Assembly: GCF_028649395.1 (NCBI RefSeq)
Contig: NZ_JAQSUW010000017.1
Coordinates: 298,854-362,853 of the forward strand
DNA from: Pseudomonas sp. Gutcm_11s
GTDB taxonomy: Bacteria > Pseudomonadota > Gammaproteobacteria > Pseudomonadales > Pseudomonadaceae
DNA length: 64,000 nt
Direction: 5' to 3'
Within the stretch, counting starts at the first letter, position 1, and each line of letters starts with the position of its first letter. A program made the translations under genes and the position numbers. The notes under the pieces were generated by a model. That model was not told the DNA's origin and made no database searches. It worked only from the letters and a program-made list of their open reading frames with translations. Below are positions 24,668-34,105 of the stretch, one piece after another.

Positions 24668-25542
24668 AAAAGTTGAGCTTCTCCAATGTCATGCTCTGGG
24701 TAGGTCTGACCTTCATCTACCTGCCCATGCTGATCATGGTCATCTACTCGTTCAACGCCTCCAAGCTGGTGACGGTGTGGGGCGGCTGGTCGGTCAAGTG
24801 GTACGCCGGCCTGCTCGACAACAGCCAGCTGATGGGCTCGGTAGGGCGTTCCCTGGAAATCGCCCTGTACACCGCGGTCGCCGCGGTGGCCCTGGGCACC
24901 ATGGCCGCCTTCGTGCTGACCCGTGTCACCCGCTTCAAGGGGCGTACCCTGTTCGGTGGCCTGGTCACCGCGCCGCTGGTAATGCCTGAGGTGATCACCG
25001 GTCTGTCCCTGCTGCTGCTGTTCGTGGCCATGGCCCAGTTGATCGGCTGGCCGCAGGAGCGTGGCCTGGTGACCATCTGGATCGCCCACACCACCTTCTG
25101 CTCGGCCTACGTGGCGGTAGTGGTGTCGGCGCGCCTGCGCGAGCTGGACCTGTCGATCGAGGAAGCGGCCATGGACCTGGGTGCCAAGCCGTGGAAGGTG
25201 TTCTTCCTGATCACCATCCCGATGATCGCACCGTCCCTGGCGGCCGGCGGCATGATGTCCTTCGCCCTGTCGCTCGACGACCTGGTGCTGGCCAGCTTCG
25301 TATCCGGTCCGGGCTCGACCACCCTGCCGATGGAAGTGTTCTCCGCCGTGCGTCTGGGCGTGAAGCCGGAGATCAACGCGATCGCCAGCCTGATCCTGCT
25401 GACCGTGTCGATCTTCACCTTCCTCGCCTGGTACTTCACCCGTCGTGCCGAGGAGCGCCGCAAGCGCGCCATCCAGCAGGCGATGGAGGCCATGGCCGAA
25501 GAGGCTTCCGGCGCCAACTGGAAGCCCGCTCAGGCCGCCTGA
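24664..25542 (+). CDS. spuH: Polyamine ABC transporter permease SpuH
   Basis: The 292-residue inner-membrane protein of the PotC/PotI family has an EAA loop (IEEAAMDLGAKPWKVFFLIT) and about six spans, then a charged tail (RRAEERRKRAIQQ). It is the last gene of the spu operon and is followed by a perfect palindromic terminator. Confidence 0.95.
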   Translation: MKKLSFSNVMLWVGLTFIYLPMLIMVIYSFNASKLVTVWGGWSVKWYAGLLDNSQLMGSVGRSLEIALYTAVAAVALGTMAAFVLTRVTRFKGRTLFGGLVTAPLVMPEVITGLSLLLLFVAMAQLIGWPQERGLVTIWIAHTTFCSAYVAVVVSARLRELDLSIEEAAMDLGAKPWKVFFLITIPMIAPSLAAGGMMSFALSLDDLVLASFVSGPGSTTLPMEVFSAVRLGVKPEINAIASLILLTVSIFTFLAWYFTRRAEERRKRAIQQAMEAMAEEASGANWKPAQAA

Positions 25543-25559
25543 GTCGTTCCTGCTGCATG

Positions 25560-25587
25560 AAAAAGGCCGCCCTAGGGCGGCCTTTTT
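25560..25587. terminator. Bidirectional terminator between spuH and the acylase gene
   Basis: A perfect 28-nt palindrome: A5 then GGCCGCCC, central TA, GGGCGGCC then T5. It serves both converging genes and is centred on CCTAGG. Confidence 0.92.
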
Positions 25588-25600
25588 CATTGCCGGGCTA

Positions 25601-27982
25601 TCAGTCCGTCGGCTGCAGTTGCAGGGTACCGCGGGTATTGGCCTGCACATCGTCGCCGGCGAAGTGCATGGGCTGGTACTCGCCCTTGATGTAGGGCTCG
25701 GCCTGGTCGGAGTAGTGCTTGTCGAACGGCACGCCGCTCTGCCCGACCGGGTTGATGCCCAGCGCCTTGCTGGCGTCGGCCAGGTCGATCAGGCGACGGG
25801 TAGACGGGCCGTAAACCACCGACCAGGGCGCCGGACCGACGCGGTGCGAGAGGTTGTTCGGCACCTCGTGGCCACCCGGAGCGGCGAACGGGCCGACGTT
25901 GAACAGCAGGTTCAGCGGCTTCTGCGAGCCCAGCGGGTGCTGGTGGGTGACGGTGTGGCCCTGGCTCCATTGCCACTTGGTACTGTCCTCGCCGAAGGTT
26001 TGGCGCAGGTGCGCAACGCTCGCCTGCCAGGCCGCCTTGACCGTATCAGCGCGGGTTTCCACGGCTTCAGTGCCGCGCTTGTCCCACCAGGCGGAACCGG
26101 CATCGGCGGTCAGGCGCGGCAGGGCCACGTCGAGCACGCGGGTCTGCAGCAGGCTGTCGAAGAAGGCGTCGCCCAGTTCGTCATGCATGGCCTGGTTGGC
26201 CAGCTCGAAGGTCAGCTGGTTGAACAGGGTGGCCGCGGTGGACTCCAGCGGATGCCCGCCGTCCCAGGTGGCGAGTTGCTCGACCAGGGCACGTTCTTCG
26301 TCGTTGGCTGCGGCGGCGCGCAGGTCGGCGAGGATCGGTGCCAGCAGGCGCGGGCCGTAGCCGGTGCCGTCGTCCAGCTGCAGCGCCTGGCTGTTCTGGG
26401 TGTCCCACTTCACGTCCGCCTGGGCCAGGCGTTGGTTCAGGCGCGCGCCGCGGTCCGGCAGGTTGTAGTAGCCGGGGATCGGCACGCCGGTGGGTGAGTC
26501 AGGCTGGAAGTTGGCCGAGACGATGTAGCCACGCTCCGGGTTCTCTTCCTGCGGGTTGGCGGAGAACGGTAGGAACGCAGGCTTGTCCGCCTCGCCGGTG
26601 CTGCCGTCGAGGATGAAGTTCGGGTTCACGCCGGCCGGGCGCTGCGGCAGCTTGCCGGCGGCCCACCAGCCGATGTCGCCGCTGGCATTGGCGTAGATCA
26701 CGTTGAGGCCGGGCGAGTGGATCTTCGCGGCGGCGGCGCTGGCCTTGGCCAGGCTGTCGGCGCGGTTGAGCTGGTAGAAGGCCTCGAGGATCGGGTTCTC
26801 GGTCTCGAGGAAGGCCCACCACATGGCGATCGGCGTCTTGCCCGGCGTGGAGCCGAGCACGTCGTTGACGATGGGGCCGTGTGGCGAGCGGCGCAGGGTG
26901 ATGCTGACGTCGTCGCCACCCTTGACCTTGATGGTTTCCTCGCGGCTCTGCAGGTCGACCCACTGGCCGTTGATCGACACCTGGTTGGGGTTGTCCGGGT
27001 TGACCTTCTCGGCGATCAGATCGAGGTCGTCGTTCTGGAACATGGTCAGGCTCCAGGCGAACTGCTGGTTGTGCCCGAGCGAGGCATAGGGGTTGAGCGC
27101 CTGGTGGTGGCCATACAGCTCGAAGCCCGGGTAGCTCAGCTGCGCCTCGTACCACACTGCCGGTGCGCTGAAGCGAATGTGCGGGTCGCCGGCCAGCAGC
27201 GGCTTGCCGCTGGCGGTGCGGCCACCGGACACGGCCCAGGCGTTGCTGCCCTCGAACTGCGGCAGGCCGGCGTCCTCGAGTGCCTGCAGGCTGAGGTGTG
27301 CCAGGCCGTTGAGTGCCTGCCAGTCCTCGTTGCCGAGGCGCTGGGCCAGGGCGCCACCGGGGTGCCAGTCGAGGTCGAACACGCGCAGGTAGTCGGCACC
27401 GAGGTTATCACGCACGTAGGTCAGCACCGGCTCGGTGCGGAAGCCGGCGGCGAAGCTGTAGGCCATGTAGCCGGCCACGCTGACGGTGTCCTCCAGGGTG
27501 AAGGGGCGCGGCTCGATGCCCAGCAGGGCGAACTCCACCGGCGCCGGGCGGCTGGCCTGGAACTGGTTGATGCCGTCGAGGTAGGCCTGCATGGCCTTGA
27601 TCGCCGGGCTGTTGCGGTCGAGCGACTGCACGTAGCGATCGGCATGCTGGCGGATGTCCAGGCTGCGGAACAGGCGGTCGGTGTCGACCAGCTTCGGCCC
27701 CAGCACCTCGGCCAGTTCGCCGCGCGCCAGGCGGCGCAGCAGCTCCATCTGGAACAGGCGGTCCTGGGCATGCACGAAGCCCAGGGCGCGGTACATGTCG
27801 GTCTCGTTCTGCGCCTGGATATGCGGCACGCCGCGTTCGTCGTAGCGCACCTCGACGGGGGCTTGCAGGCCGGCGAGCGGCAGGCTGCCGTCGCGCACGG
27901 GCAACTGCTTGTCGATGTACCAGGCGGTGCCGGCAGCAGCCGCGGCGATGGCCACGGCGAGGAAGGTCAGACTGCGTTTCAT
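25601..27982 (-). CDS. Periplasmic penicillin-acylase-family Ntn-hydrolase (HacB-like acyl-homoserine lactone acylase)
   Basis: The ATG at 27982 has AAGGAG upstream and gives 793 residues with an N-terminal hydrophobic export segment (residues 4-22). It has the layout of Ntn-hydrolases: an alpha chain, then Gly245|Ser246 in QFEGSNAWAVSGG, the expected self-cleavage site and N-terminal serine nucleophile of the beta chain. By position and length it matches PAO1 PA0305 (HacB), which degrades long-chain acyl-homoserine lactones (known). Substrate cannot be read from sequence; penicillin-like amides or acyl-polyamines are alternatives. Divergent from an AraC regulator 104 bp away. Confidence 0.88.
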   Translation of the reverse strand: MKRSLTFLAVAIAAAAAGTAWYIDKQLPVRDGSLPLAGLQAPVEVRYDERGVPHIQAQNETDMYRALGFVHAQDRLFQMELLRRLARGELAEVLGPKLVDTDRLFRSLDIRQHADRYVQSLDRNSPAIKAMQAYLDGINQFQASRPAPVEFALLGIEPRPFTLEDTVSVAGYMAYSFAAGFRTEPVLTYVRDNLGADYLRVFDLDWHPGGALAQRLGNEDWQALNGLAHLSLQALEDAGLPQFEGSNAWAVSGGRTASGKPLLAGDPHIRFSAPAVWYEAQLSYPGFELYGHHQALNPYASLGHNQQFAWSLTMFQNDDLDLIAEKVNPDNPNQVSINGQWVDLQSREETIKVKGGDDVSITLRRSPHGPIVNDVLGSTPGKTPIAMWWAFLETENPILEAFYQLNRADSLAKASAAAAKIHSPGLNVIYANASGDIGWWAAGKLPQRPAGVNPNFILDGSTGEADKPAFLPFSANPQEENPERGYIVSANFQPDSPTGVPIPGYYNLPDRGARLNQRLAQADVKWDTQNSQALQLDDGTGYGPRLLAPILADLRAAAANDEERALVEQLATWDGGHPLESTAATLFNQLTFELANQAMHDELGDAFFDSLLQTRVLDVALPRLTADAGSAWWDKRGTEAVETRADTVKAAWQASVAHLRQTFGEDSTKWQWSQGHTVTHQHPLGSQKPLNLLFNVGPFAAPGGHEVPNNLSHRVGPAPWSVVYGPSTRRLIDLADASKALGINPVGQSGVPFDKHYSDQAEPYIKGEYQPMHFAGDDVQANTRGTLQLQPTD

Positions 27983-28086
27983 GACGCGCTCCTTGTTGTT
28001 GTGCGGCCATTCTGCGCAGCAGTTCGGCCAGCGGCATTGACCGTTGATGTTCATGCTGGAATTCTCTGGTCAAACAAGGAGCCGTC

Positions 28087-29124
28087 ATGACGACCCTCGC
28101 CGGCACCGCGCCGCTGACCCATTCCGCCACTCTGCGCCGCCTGCTCTACGAGGCCCTGGCCGAGCTCGGCCACGACCCGGCGACCATCTACCGGCGCACC
28201 AACCAGAACCGCCGCCTGGTGCCGCCACCGATGGAGGGTCGCCTGAGCCACGACGAGGCGCCGTTGTTCTGGCTGGCCGCCGATGCCCTGACCGGCGACC
28301 CGGATATCGGCCTGCACCTGGGCGAGGTGATGAAGCCGCGCCTGCTCGATGTGGTCGGCTACCTGCTGCTGGCCAGCCGCGACCTGGAGCAGGCGTTGCG
28401 CAGCTTCCTGCAGTTCCAGCACATCCTGGCCGGTGGTTTCGTCGCCCAGCTGCGTATCGAGGGCGAGCGCGTCTGCCTGGTGCTGGACCTCAACTACCGC
28501 GGCTTCGGCCCGCTGCGCCAGCAGATGGAGTGCCTGGTGCTGCTGTTCATCAAGCTGCTGCGGCTGATCACCGACGACGATTTCCAGATCGATGGCCTCG
28601 ATCTGCGCCATGTCCGCCCGGTGCGCATCGGCGAGCACCTCAGGCTGTTCGGCCTGCAGCCAAACTTCGCCGCCGAGCACGATGCCCTGTGGTTCCCCGC
28701 CGCGCTGCTGCGCAGGCCGTCGCGCAACGCCAATCCCGAGCTGCACCGGGTGCTCTGGCAGCACGCCGAGCAGCAACTGGCCGAGCTGGTGGAGAACGAT
28801 CTGCTCAATCGCCTGAGTTATCTGCTGGAGATGCGCCTGGGCAGGGCCGACTGTTCGCTGCAGGCCTGCGCGGCCGAACTGGCCATGGCGCCGGCAGCCC
28901 TGCAGCGCGGCCTGGCTGCCCAGGGCAGCCACCTGCGCCAGGTGCGCGAGGCGATCCAGCAGGCACGCGCGCATGCCCTGCTGCAGGGTGGTCAGGCGAT
29001 TCGGGAGGTGGCACGTGCCTGCGGCTTCGCCGAGCTGTCGCCGTTCTACCGGGCGTTCAGGCGCTGGTACGGCATCGCGCCGGATGCCTATCGGGCCAAG
29101 CTGCTGCTGGAGAAGGGCGAGTAG
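28087..29124 (+). CDS. AraC-family transcriptional regulator (OruR/ArgR-like)
   Basis: The 345-residue protein has an N-terminal Arabinose_bd-type domain (about 20-210) and a C-terminal AraC double HTH (about 245-340; IREVARACGFAELSPFYRAF). AAGGAG lies before the ATG. It is divergent from the acylase gene, so it probably regulates that gene. Its 3' end overlaps the convergent FAD-oxidase gene by 37 bp. Ligand unknown. Confidence 0.85.
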   Translation: MTTLAGTAPLTHSATLRRLLYEALAELGHDPATIYRRTNQNRRLVPPPMEGRLSHDEAPLFWLAADALTGDPDIGLHLGEVMKPRLLDVVGYLLLASRDLEQALRSFLQFQHILAGGFVAQLRIEGERVCLVLDLNYRGFGPLRQQMECLVLLFIKLLRLITDDDFQIDGLDLRHVRPVRIGEHLRLFGLQPNFAAEHDALWFPAALLRRPSRNANPELHRVLWQHAEQQLAELVENDLLNRLSYLLEMRLGRADCSLQACAAELAMAPAALQRGLAAQGSHLRQVREAIQQARAHALLQGGQAIREVARACGFAELSPFYRAFRRWYGIAPDAYRAKLLLEKGE

Positions 29125-30494
29125 TAGGCGTCCCACAGTCGATTGCGAAATTTGTATCCCGGGTCCAGACGCTGTTTGAGGGCGAAGAACTCGGGGGCGC
29201 GTGGGTAGGCAGCGAGGAACTGCTCCCGGCTGGCGTGAATCTGGTACGGCAGGTAATAGCGTCCACCGCAGGCCAGTGCCGCGTCGATCAGGTCGCGGGT
29301 CCAGGCCGCGGCGCGTGTGCGTTCGTCCGCGGAGCTGCCCTGGCGATAGTAGAGCACCAGGGCGAACACTTCTTCCGGGGCCCAGGCCAGCAGGGTGCCG
29401 GGGTCGGCCTTGGCGTGGCGGATCGACACGTTGAGTAGGTTAGCGTCGTGTTGTCGGGTCAGGCGTGCCAGCTCGCCAACGAAGCGTTCCAGCTGCTGTG
29501 GCGGTACGAAGTATTCCTGCAGCACGAAGCTGAAGTCCGGCCCGGAGATGGGTTCCAGCTCGCGCACGTCCAGGCTGGCCTCGTGGTTGCGCCATTGCAC
29601 CAGCTTGCCGCGGAATAGCAGCGGGTCCAATGCTGCCTCGCGCAGCATGCGGCCGGTGTGGGACGAGCTGGTCAGGCGGATGCCGGCATGCTGCAGGTGG
29701 TAGCTGCGGTTGGCCGGAGTCAGGCGCAGCAGTTCGGTGAGGGTCGCGTCGGTGCTGCGATAGGACACGGCGCGGACCTTGTCGAAGGAGCCTGGATAGA
29801 GAATGGCGTTGTGCAGGACCAGATCGGTCTTGCCGCGCACCTCCTGGTCGAACCAGGCGCGGTACTCGGTGAGCGGCATGACCTTGGATTCGCGGGCGAT
29901 GCGGCTGTTCTCGGCCAGGCCAAGCGTGGCCTCGACTATGACGCCCAGGCCGCCATAGCCTCCGATGGCACCATGGAACAGTTCGCTGTTCTGGCTCGGG
30001 CTGGCGTCCACCAGGCTGCCGTCGGCCAGCACCAGGCGGATGCTGCGCACCGAGCCGATCAGCGGGCCCTCGCCGACGTAGCGGCCATGCACATTGACCG
30101 ACAGCGAGCCGCCGACCGTGAAGTTGGCGTAGGACTGCATGATCTGCGGCGACAGGTCGTATGGGTCGATGTATTCGAGTATCTCGCGCCAGGTGATGCC
30201 GGTCTGTACACGAATCTCCCGGCGCTCGGCGGAGAATTCCAGGACTTGGTCGAAGTCACGCATGTCGATCTGCAGGGCGCCGACGGTGGCGGTCTGGCCG
30301 CCCATGCTGAAGCGCCCGCCGCCGATACTGATGGGGCCGGAATGCTGCTTCACCGCTTCGATGATCTGCTCCAGCTCTGTAGGGGCAATGACCTGTTCGA
30401 CCTCGATGGGGTTGAGGCCGGTAACATCGTTGATCATCTGGCCGGCCAGCGCCGGCAGGCCTAGGAGGGTCAGGCAGAGAAGTAATGCGCGCAT
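29088..30494 (-). CDS. Secreted FAD-binding oxidoreductase (PCMH / aldonolactone-oxidase type)
   Basis: The 468-residue protein has a signal peptide (cleavage after about ALA, residues 15-17). A PCMH-type FAD domain spans about 35-210 with PISIGGGRFSMGG, and an ALO-like C-terminal domain ends LDPGYKFRNRLW. In covalent flavoproteins of this group a His usually sits in the GGGRxS loop; here it is Phe, so FAD is probably bound non-covalently. Substrate unknown; sugar lactones are one possibility. It is 28 bp upstream of the ptsP end on the same strand and may follow ptsP in transcription. Confidence 0.78.
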   Translation of the reverse strand: MRALLLCLTLLGLPALAGQMINDVTGLNPIEVEQVIAPTELEQIIEAVKQHSGPISIGGGRFSMGGQTATVGALQIDMRDFDQVLEFSAERREIRVQTGITWREILEYIDPYDLSPQIMQSYANFTVGGSLSVNVHGRYVGEGPLIGSVRSIRLVLADGSLVDASPSQNSELFHGAIGGYGGLGVIVEATLGLAENSRIARESKVMPLTEYRAWFDQEVRGKTDLVLHNAILYPGSFDKVRAVSYRSTDATLTELLRLTPANRSYHLQHAGIRLTSSSHTGRMLREAALDPLLFRGKLVQWRNHEASLDVRELEPISGPDFSFVLQEYFVPPQQLERFVGELARLTRQHDANLLNVSIRHAKADPGTLLAWAPEEVFALVLYYRQGSSADERTRAAAWTRDLIDAALACGGRYYLPYQIHASREQFLAAYPRAPEFFALKQRLDPGYKFRNRLWDAYYSPFSSSSLAR

Positions 30495-30522
30495 GAACTG
30501 TCCTTGTTCGCGGCGCGGCGAC

Positions 30523-32802
30523 TCAGCTCTGGATGGTCGCCGCCGGGTTGATCACGCGGCCCAGGCCGAGGTTGCGCAGGGCCAGGTGCAGGGCGCTGTG
30601 GATGACCTGCGGGTTGTCGATGGTCATCAGCTGCTCGAGCAGCTCGCGGGCCTTGCTCGAGCTGATCTGGCGCAGCAGCCACTTCACCTTGGGCAGGTTG
30701 GTGGCGTTCATCGACAGGCTGTCGAAGCCCATCGCCAGCAGCAGCACGGCCATGGCCGGGTCGCCGGCCATCTCGCCGCAGATGCTCACCGGCTTGCCTT
30801 CGGCATGGGCGCCATTGACCACCAGACGCAGTGCCGTGAGCACCGCCGGGTGGAGGAAGTCGTAGAGGTCAGCGACGCGCGGGTTATTGCGGTCGACCGC
30901 CAGCAGGTACTGGGTCAGGTCGTTGGAGCCGACCGAGAGGAAGTCGACCTGCCGCGCCATCTCGCGAATCTGGTAGACCGCAGCGGGAATCTCGATCATC
31001 ACGCCTACCGGCGGCATGGGGATGTCCACGCCCTCGTCGCGTACCTCGCCCCATGCGCGGTGTATCAGGTGCAGCGACTCTTCCAGTTCCTGCAGGCCGG
31101 AGATCATCGGCAGCAGGATGCGCAGGTTGTTCAGGCCTTCGCTGGCCTTGAGCATGGCGCGCACCTGAACCAGGAAGATCTCCGGGTGGTCGAGGGTGAT
31201 GCGGATGCCGCGCCAGCCGAGGAAGGGGTTGTCTTCCTTGATCGGGAAGTAGGGCAGGGCCTTGTCGCCACCGATATCCAGGGTGCGCATGGTCACCGGC
31301 AGCGGGTGGAAGGCGGCCAGCTGCTCGCGGTAGGTGGCCAGCTGTTCCTTCTCGCTGGGGAAGCGCTCGCCGTTCATGAACGGCACTTCAGTGCGGTACA
31401 GACCGACGCCTTCGGCGCCGCGTTCCTGGGCGCGCTTCACGTCGGCCAGCAGGCCGGTGTTGACCCACAGCGGCATGCGCTGGCCGTCCAGCGTCTCGCA
31501 GGGCAGCTCGCGCAGGGCGTCGAGGCCCTGGGCCAGCTGGCGTTCCTCCTCGACCACCTCGGCGTACTGCTTGCGCAGCATCTCGCTGGGGTTGGTGAAG
31601 ACCTCGCCGTGGTAGCCGTCGACGATCAGCTCGATGCCGTCGACCTTGGAGTAGGGCAGGTCGACCACGCCCATGACCGTGGGAATGCCCATGGCGCGGG
31701 CGAGGATCGCCACGTGAGAGTTGCCCGAGCCCTGTACGGAGATCAGGCCGACCAGCTTGCCTTCCGGCACCTGGCCGAGCATGGCCGGCGAGAGTTCCTC
31801 GCTGACCAGGATGGTGTTGTCCGGATAGACCAGGTTCTGCTTGCGCTCTTCCTGCAGGTAGGCGAGCAGGCGGCGGCCGAGGTCGCGCACGTCGCTGGCG
31901 CGTTCGCGCAGGTAGGCGTCGTCCATCAGCTCGAAGCGCGACACGTGCTCGGTGACCACCTGGCGCAGCGCGCCCTGGGCCCACTGGCCGGTTTTGATGA
32001 CCTTGCGCACCTCGTTACCGAGGGCGTTGTCGTCGAGCATCATCAGATACACGTCGAACAGCGCCAGCTCTTCCTTGCGCAGCTGGCTGGCGAGCTTCTC
32101 GGACAGCTCCTGCATGTCCTCGCGGACCCATTCCAGGGCCTTGCCGAACAGGCCGAGCTCGGCCTCGATATCGTCGACCGACTTGTCCGGTACCACGTTG
32201 AGATCGGCCGGCGGCAGTACCACCACGGCGGAACCGACGGCCGCGCCGGGTGAGCCGGGCACGCCGACGAAGCGCGCCTCCTGGATGCCCTTGCCCTGCT
32301 TGCCCAGGCCGCGGATCGAGCCGGTGGCTTCGGCGTGGGCGATAACGCCGGCGAGCTGGGCGCTCATGGTGACCAGGAAGGCTTCTTCGCCCTCGTCGAA
32401 CTGGCGGCGTTCCTTTTGCTGCACCACCAGAACGCCCATCACCCGGCGGTGGTGGATGATCGGTGCGCCGAGGAAGGAGGCGTAGCGCTCCTCGCCGGTC
32501 TCGGGGAAGTACATGTAGCGCGGGTGTTCGGAGGCGAACTCGAGGTTCAGCGGCTCCTCGCGGGTGCCGACCAGGCCGACCAGGCCCTCGTTCGGCGCCA
32601 TGCTGACCTTGCCGATGGAGCGCTTGTTGAGGCCGTCGGTGGCCATCAGCACGAAGCGGTTGCTCTCCGGGTCGAGCAGGTAGACGGAACAGACCTGGCT
32701 GCCCATGGCTTCCTTCACCCGTTGCACGATGATCGTCAGCGCCGCGCGAAGATCCTTCGCGGCGTTTACTTCCTGGACGATCTTGCGCAGGGTGTTGAGC
32801 AT
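30523..32802 (-). CDS. ptsP: PEP-protein phosphotransferase PtsP (EI-Ntr)
   Basis: The ATG at 32802 gives 759 residues, the size of PAO1 PtsP. Order: GAF domain (about 15-155), PEP-utiliser N domain, the swivelling phosphohistidine domain with His363 in GSGNSHVAILAR, and a C-terminal PEP-binding TIM barrel (LSVGSNDLTQY; SICGEMAGDP). It starts the nitrogen-PTS phosphorelay towards PtsO and PtsN, linking nitrogen state to metabolism. It follows rppH by 19 bp on the same strand, as in many gamma-proteobacteria. Confidence 0.95.
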   Translation of the reverse strand: MLNTLRKIVQEVNAAKDLRAALTIIVQRVKEAMGSQVCSVYLLDPESNRFVLMATDGLNKRSIGKVSMAPNEGLVGLVGTREEPLNLEFASEHPRYMYFPETGEERYASFLGAPIIHHRRVMGVLVVQQKERRQFDEGEEAFLVTMSAQLAGVIAHAEATGSIRGLGKQGKGIQEARFVGVPGSPGAAVGSAVVVLPPADLNVVPDKSVDDIEAELGLFGKALEWVREDMQELSEKLASQLRKEELALFDVYLMMLDDNALGNEVRKVIKTGQWAQGALRQVVTEHVSRFELMDDAYLRERASDVRDLGRRLLAYLQEERKQNLVYPDNTILVSEELSPAMLGQVPEGKLVGLISVQGSGNSHVAILARAMGIPTVMGVVDLPYSKVDGIELIVDGYHGEVFTNPSEMLRKQYAEVVEEERQLAQGLDALRELPCETLDGQRMPLWVNTGLLADVKRAQERGAEGVGLYRTEVPFMNGERFPSEKEQLATYREQLAAFHPLPVTMRTLDIGGDKALPYFPIKEDNPFLGWRGIRITLDHPEIFLVQVRAMLKASEGLNNLRILLPMISGLQELEESLHLIHRAWGEVRDEGVDIPMPPVGVMIEIPAAVYQIREMARQVDFLSVGSNDLTQYLLAVDRNNPRVADLYDFLHPAVLTALRLVVNGAHAEGKPVSICGEMAGDPAMAVLLLAMGFDSLSMNATNLPKVKWLLRQISSSKARELLEQLMTIDNPQVIHSALHLALRNLGLGRVINPAATIQS

Positions 32803-32821
32803 GGCTCGCACTTGAACTCCG

Positions 32822-33301
32822 TCAGTCGCGCGCTAGCAGGCGCGGGGCCAATTCCTTGAGGGCGCGACGGTAAACCTCGCGCTTGAACGTCACTACTTGA
32901 TTCAGCGGGTACCAGTAACTCACCCAGCGCCAGCCGTCGAACTCCGGCTTGCCGGTCAGGTCCATCCGTACCCGGCTCTCGTCGCCGGTCAGACGCAGCA
33001 GGAACCACTTCTGTTTCTGCCCGATGCACAGCGGCTGGCTGTGGGTGCGGACCAGACGCTGGGGCAGACGATAGCGCAACCAGCCTCGGGTGCAGGCGAG
33101 AATCTTCACATCCTGCTGCTCCAGCCCCACTTCCTCGTTCAACTCGCGGTACAGCGCCTGTTCCGCCGATTCGTTGGGGTTGATGCCGCCCTGGGGAAAC
33201 TGCCAGGCGTCCTGGTTGATCCGCCGTGCCCATAGCACCTGCCCGACATCATTGGTCAGGATGATGCCGACATTGGGGCGGAAACCATCGGAATCGATCA
33301 C
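32822..33301 (-). CDS. rppH: RNA pyrophosphohydrolase RppH
   Basis: The GTG start at 33301 gives 159 residues (VIDSDGFRPNVGIILTNDVG), the usual length; the open frame upstream has no similarity. The Nudix box lies in GGINPNESAEQALYRELNEE plus VGLE. The enzyme removes pyrophosphate from mRNA 5' ends and so promotes decay. It is in an apparent rppH-ptsP operon and divergent from a HAD phosphatase gene. Confidence 0.94.
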   Translation of the reverse strand: MIDSDGFRPNVGIILTNDVGQVLWARRINQDAWQFPQGGINPNESAEQALYRELNEEVGLEQQDVKILACTRGWLRYRLPQRLVRTHSQPLCIGQKQKWFLLRLTGDESRVRMDLTGKPEFDGWRWVSYWYPLNQVVTFKREVYRRALKELAPRLLARD

Positions 33302-33447
33302 GGCACAGCACCTCGAAAACGCATGTTCCGGCATTGTTCCATAAAGCCCGCAGGCGCAGCAAACGCGGGGCGCCGGCGATGGGCAGGGGCGGTGAAAGCG
33401 GCTATTCTGGCGCCCCTTCGTGACCATTGCGATTCAGGTATCCAGAC

Positions 33448-34101
33448 GTGCGCCTTGCTCTCTTCGACCTCGACAACACCCTGCTGGCCGGTGACAGCGA
33501 CCACAGCTGGGGCGAATTCCTCTGCGAGACCGGCCGGGTCGACGCCGTCGAGTACCGCGCGCGCAATGATGCCTTCTACGCCGACTACTGCGCCGGCAAG
33601 CTCGATGTGGTGGCCTACCAGAGCTTCACCCAGGACATCCTCAGCCGTACAGGCGCGGAAGAACTGGCGAGCTGGCAGGCCGAGTTCATGCGCGATGTGA
33701 TCGAGCCAATCATCCTGGCCAAGGGCGAGGCGCTGCTGCAGCAACACCGCGAGGCTGGCGACAAGCTGGTGATCATCACCGCCACCAACCGTTTCATCAC
33801 CGCGCCGATCGCCGCGCGCCTGGGCGTCGAGACGCTGATCGCCACCGAGTGCGCGATGGAAGATGGCCGCTACCTCGGCCGCGTTGCCGGCGTGCCCTGC
33901 TATCAGGAAGGCAAGGTGACGCGGATGTCCGAGTGGCTGGCCGAGACTGGCCTGAGCCTGGAAGGCAGCTACTTCTACAGCGACTCGCGCAACGACCTGC
34001 CGCTGCTGCAGGCGGCTTCGCACCCCGTTGCGGTCGACCCGGACGACACCCTGCGCGCCATCGCCGTCGAGCGTGGCTGGCCGGTGCTCAGCCTGCGCTG
34101 A
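33448..34101 (+). CDS. HAD-superfamily hydrolase (SerB-like subfamily IB)
   Basis: The GTG at 33448 gives 217 residues beginning VRLALFDLDNTLLAGDSDHS. Asp7 and Asp9 form the DxD nucleophile pair; later motifs are VIITATNRF (Ser/Thr motif II), a Lys in GKVTRM, and YFYSDSRNDLPLL (motif IV). Corresponds to PAO1 PA0335 by position. Probably a small-molecule phosphatase; substrate unknown. A TTG 21 bp upstream is an alternative start. Confidence 0.82.
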   Translation: MRLALFDLDNTLLAGDSDHSWGEFLCETGRVDAVEYRARNDAFYADYCAGKLDVVAYQSFTQDILSRTGAEELASWQAEFMRDVIEPIILAKGEALLQQHREAGDKLVIITATNRFITAPIAARLGVETLIATECAMEDGRYLGRVAGVPCYQEGKVTRMSEWLAETGLSLEGSYFYSDSRNDLPLLQAASHPVAVDPDDTLRAIAVERGWPVLSLR

Positions 34102-34105
34102 TCCG

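Noticed and set aside
30139..32253. 704-codon plus-strand open frame opposite the FAD oxidase and ptsP genes
   Set aside because: It lies antisense to ptsP, whose full-length domains are clear. Long antisense frames are expected at this GC content, and the product is a His/Gln/Val/Ala-rich string without a domain.
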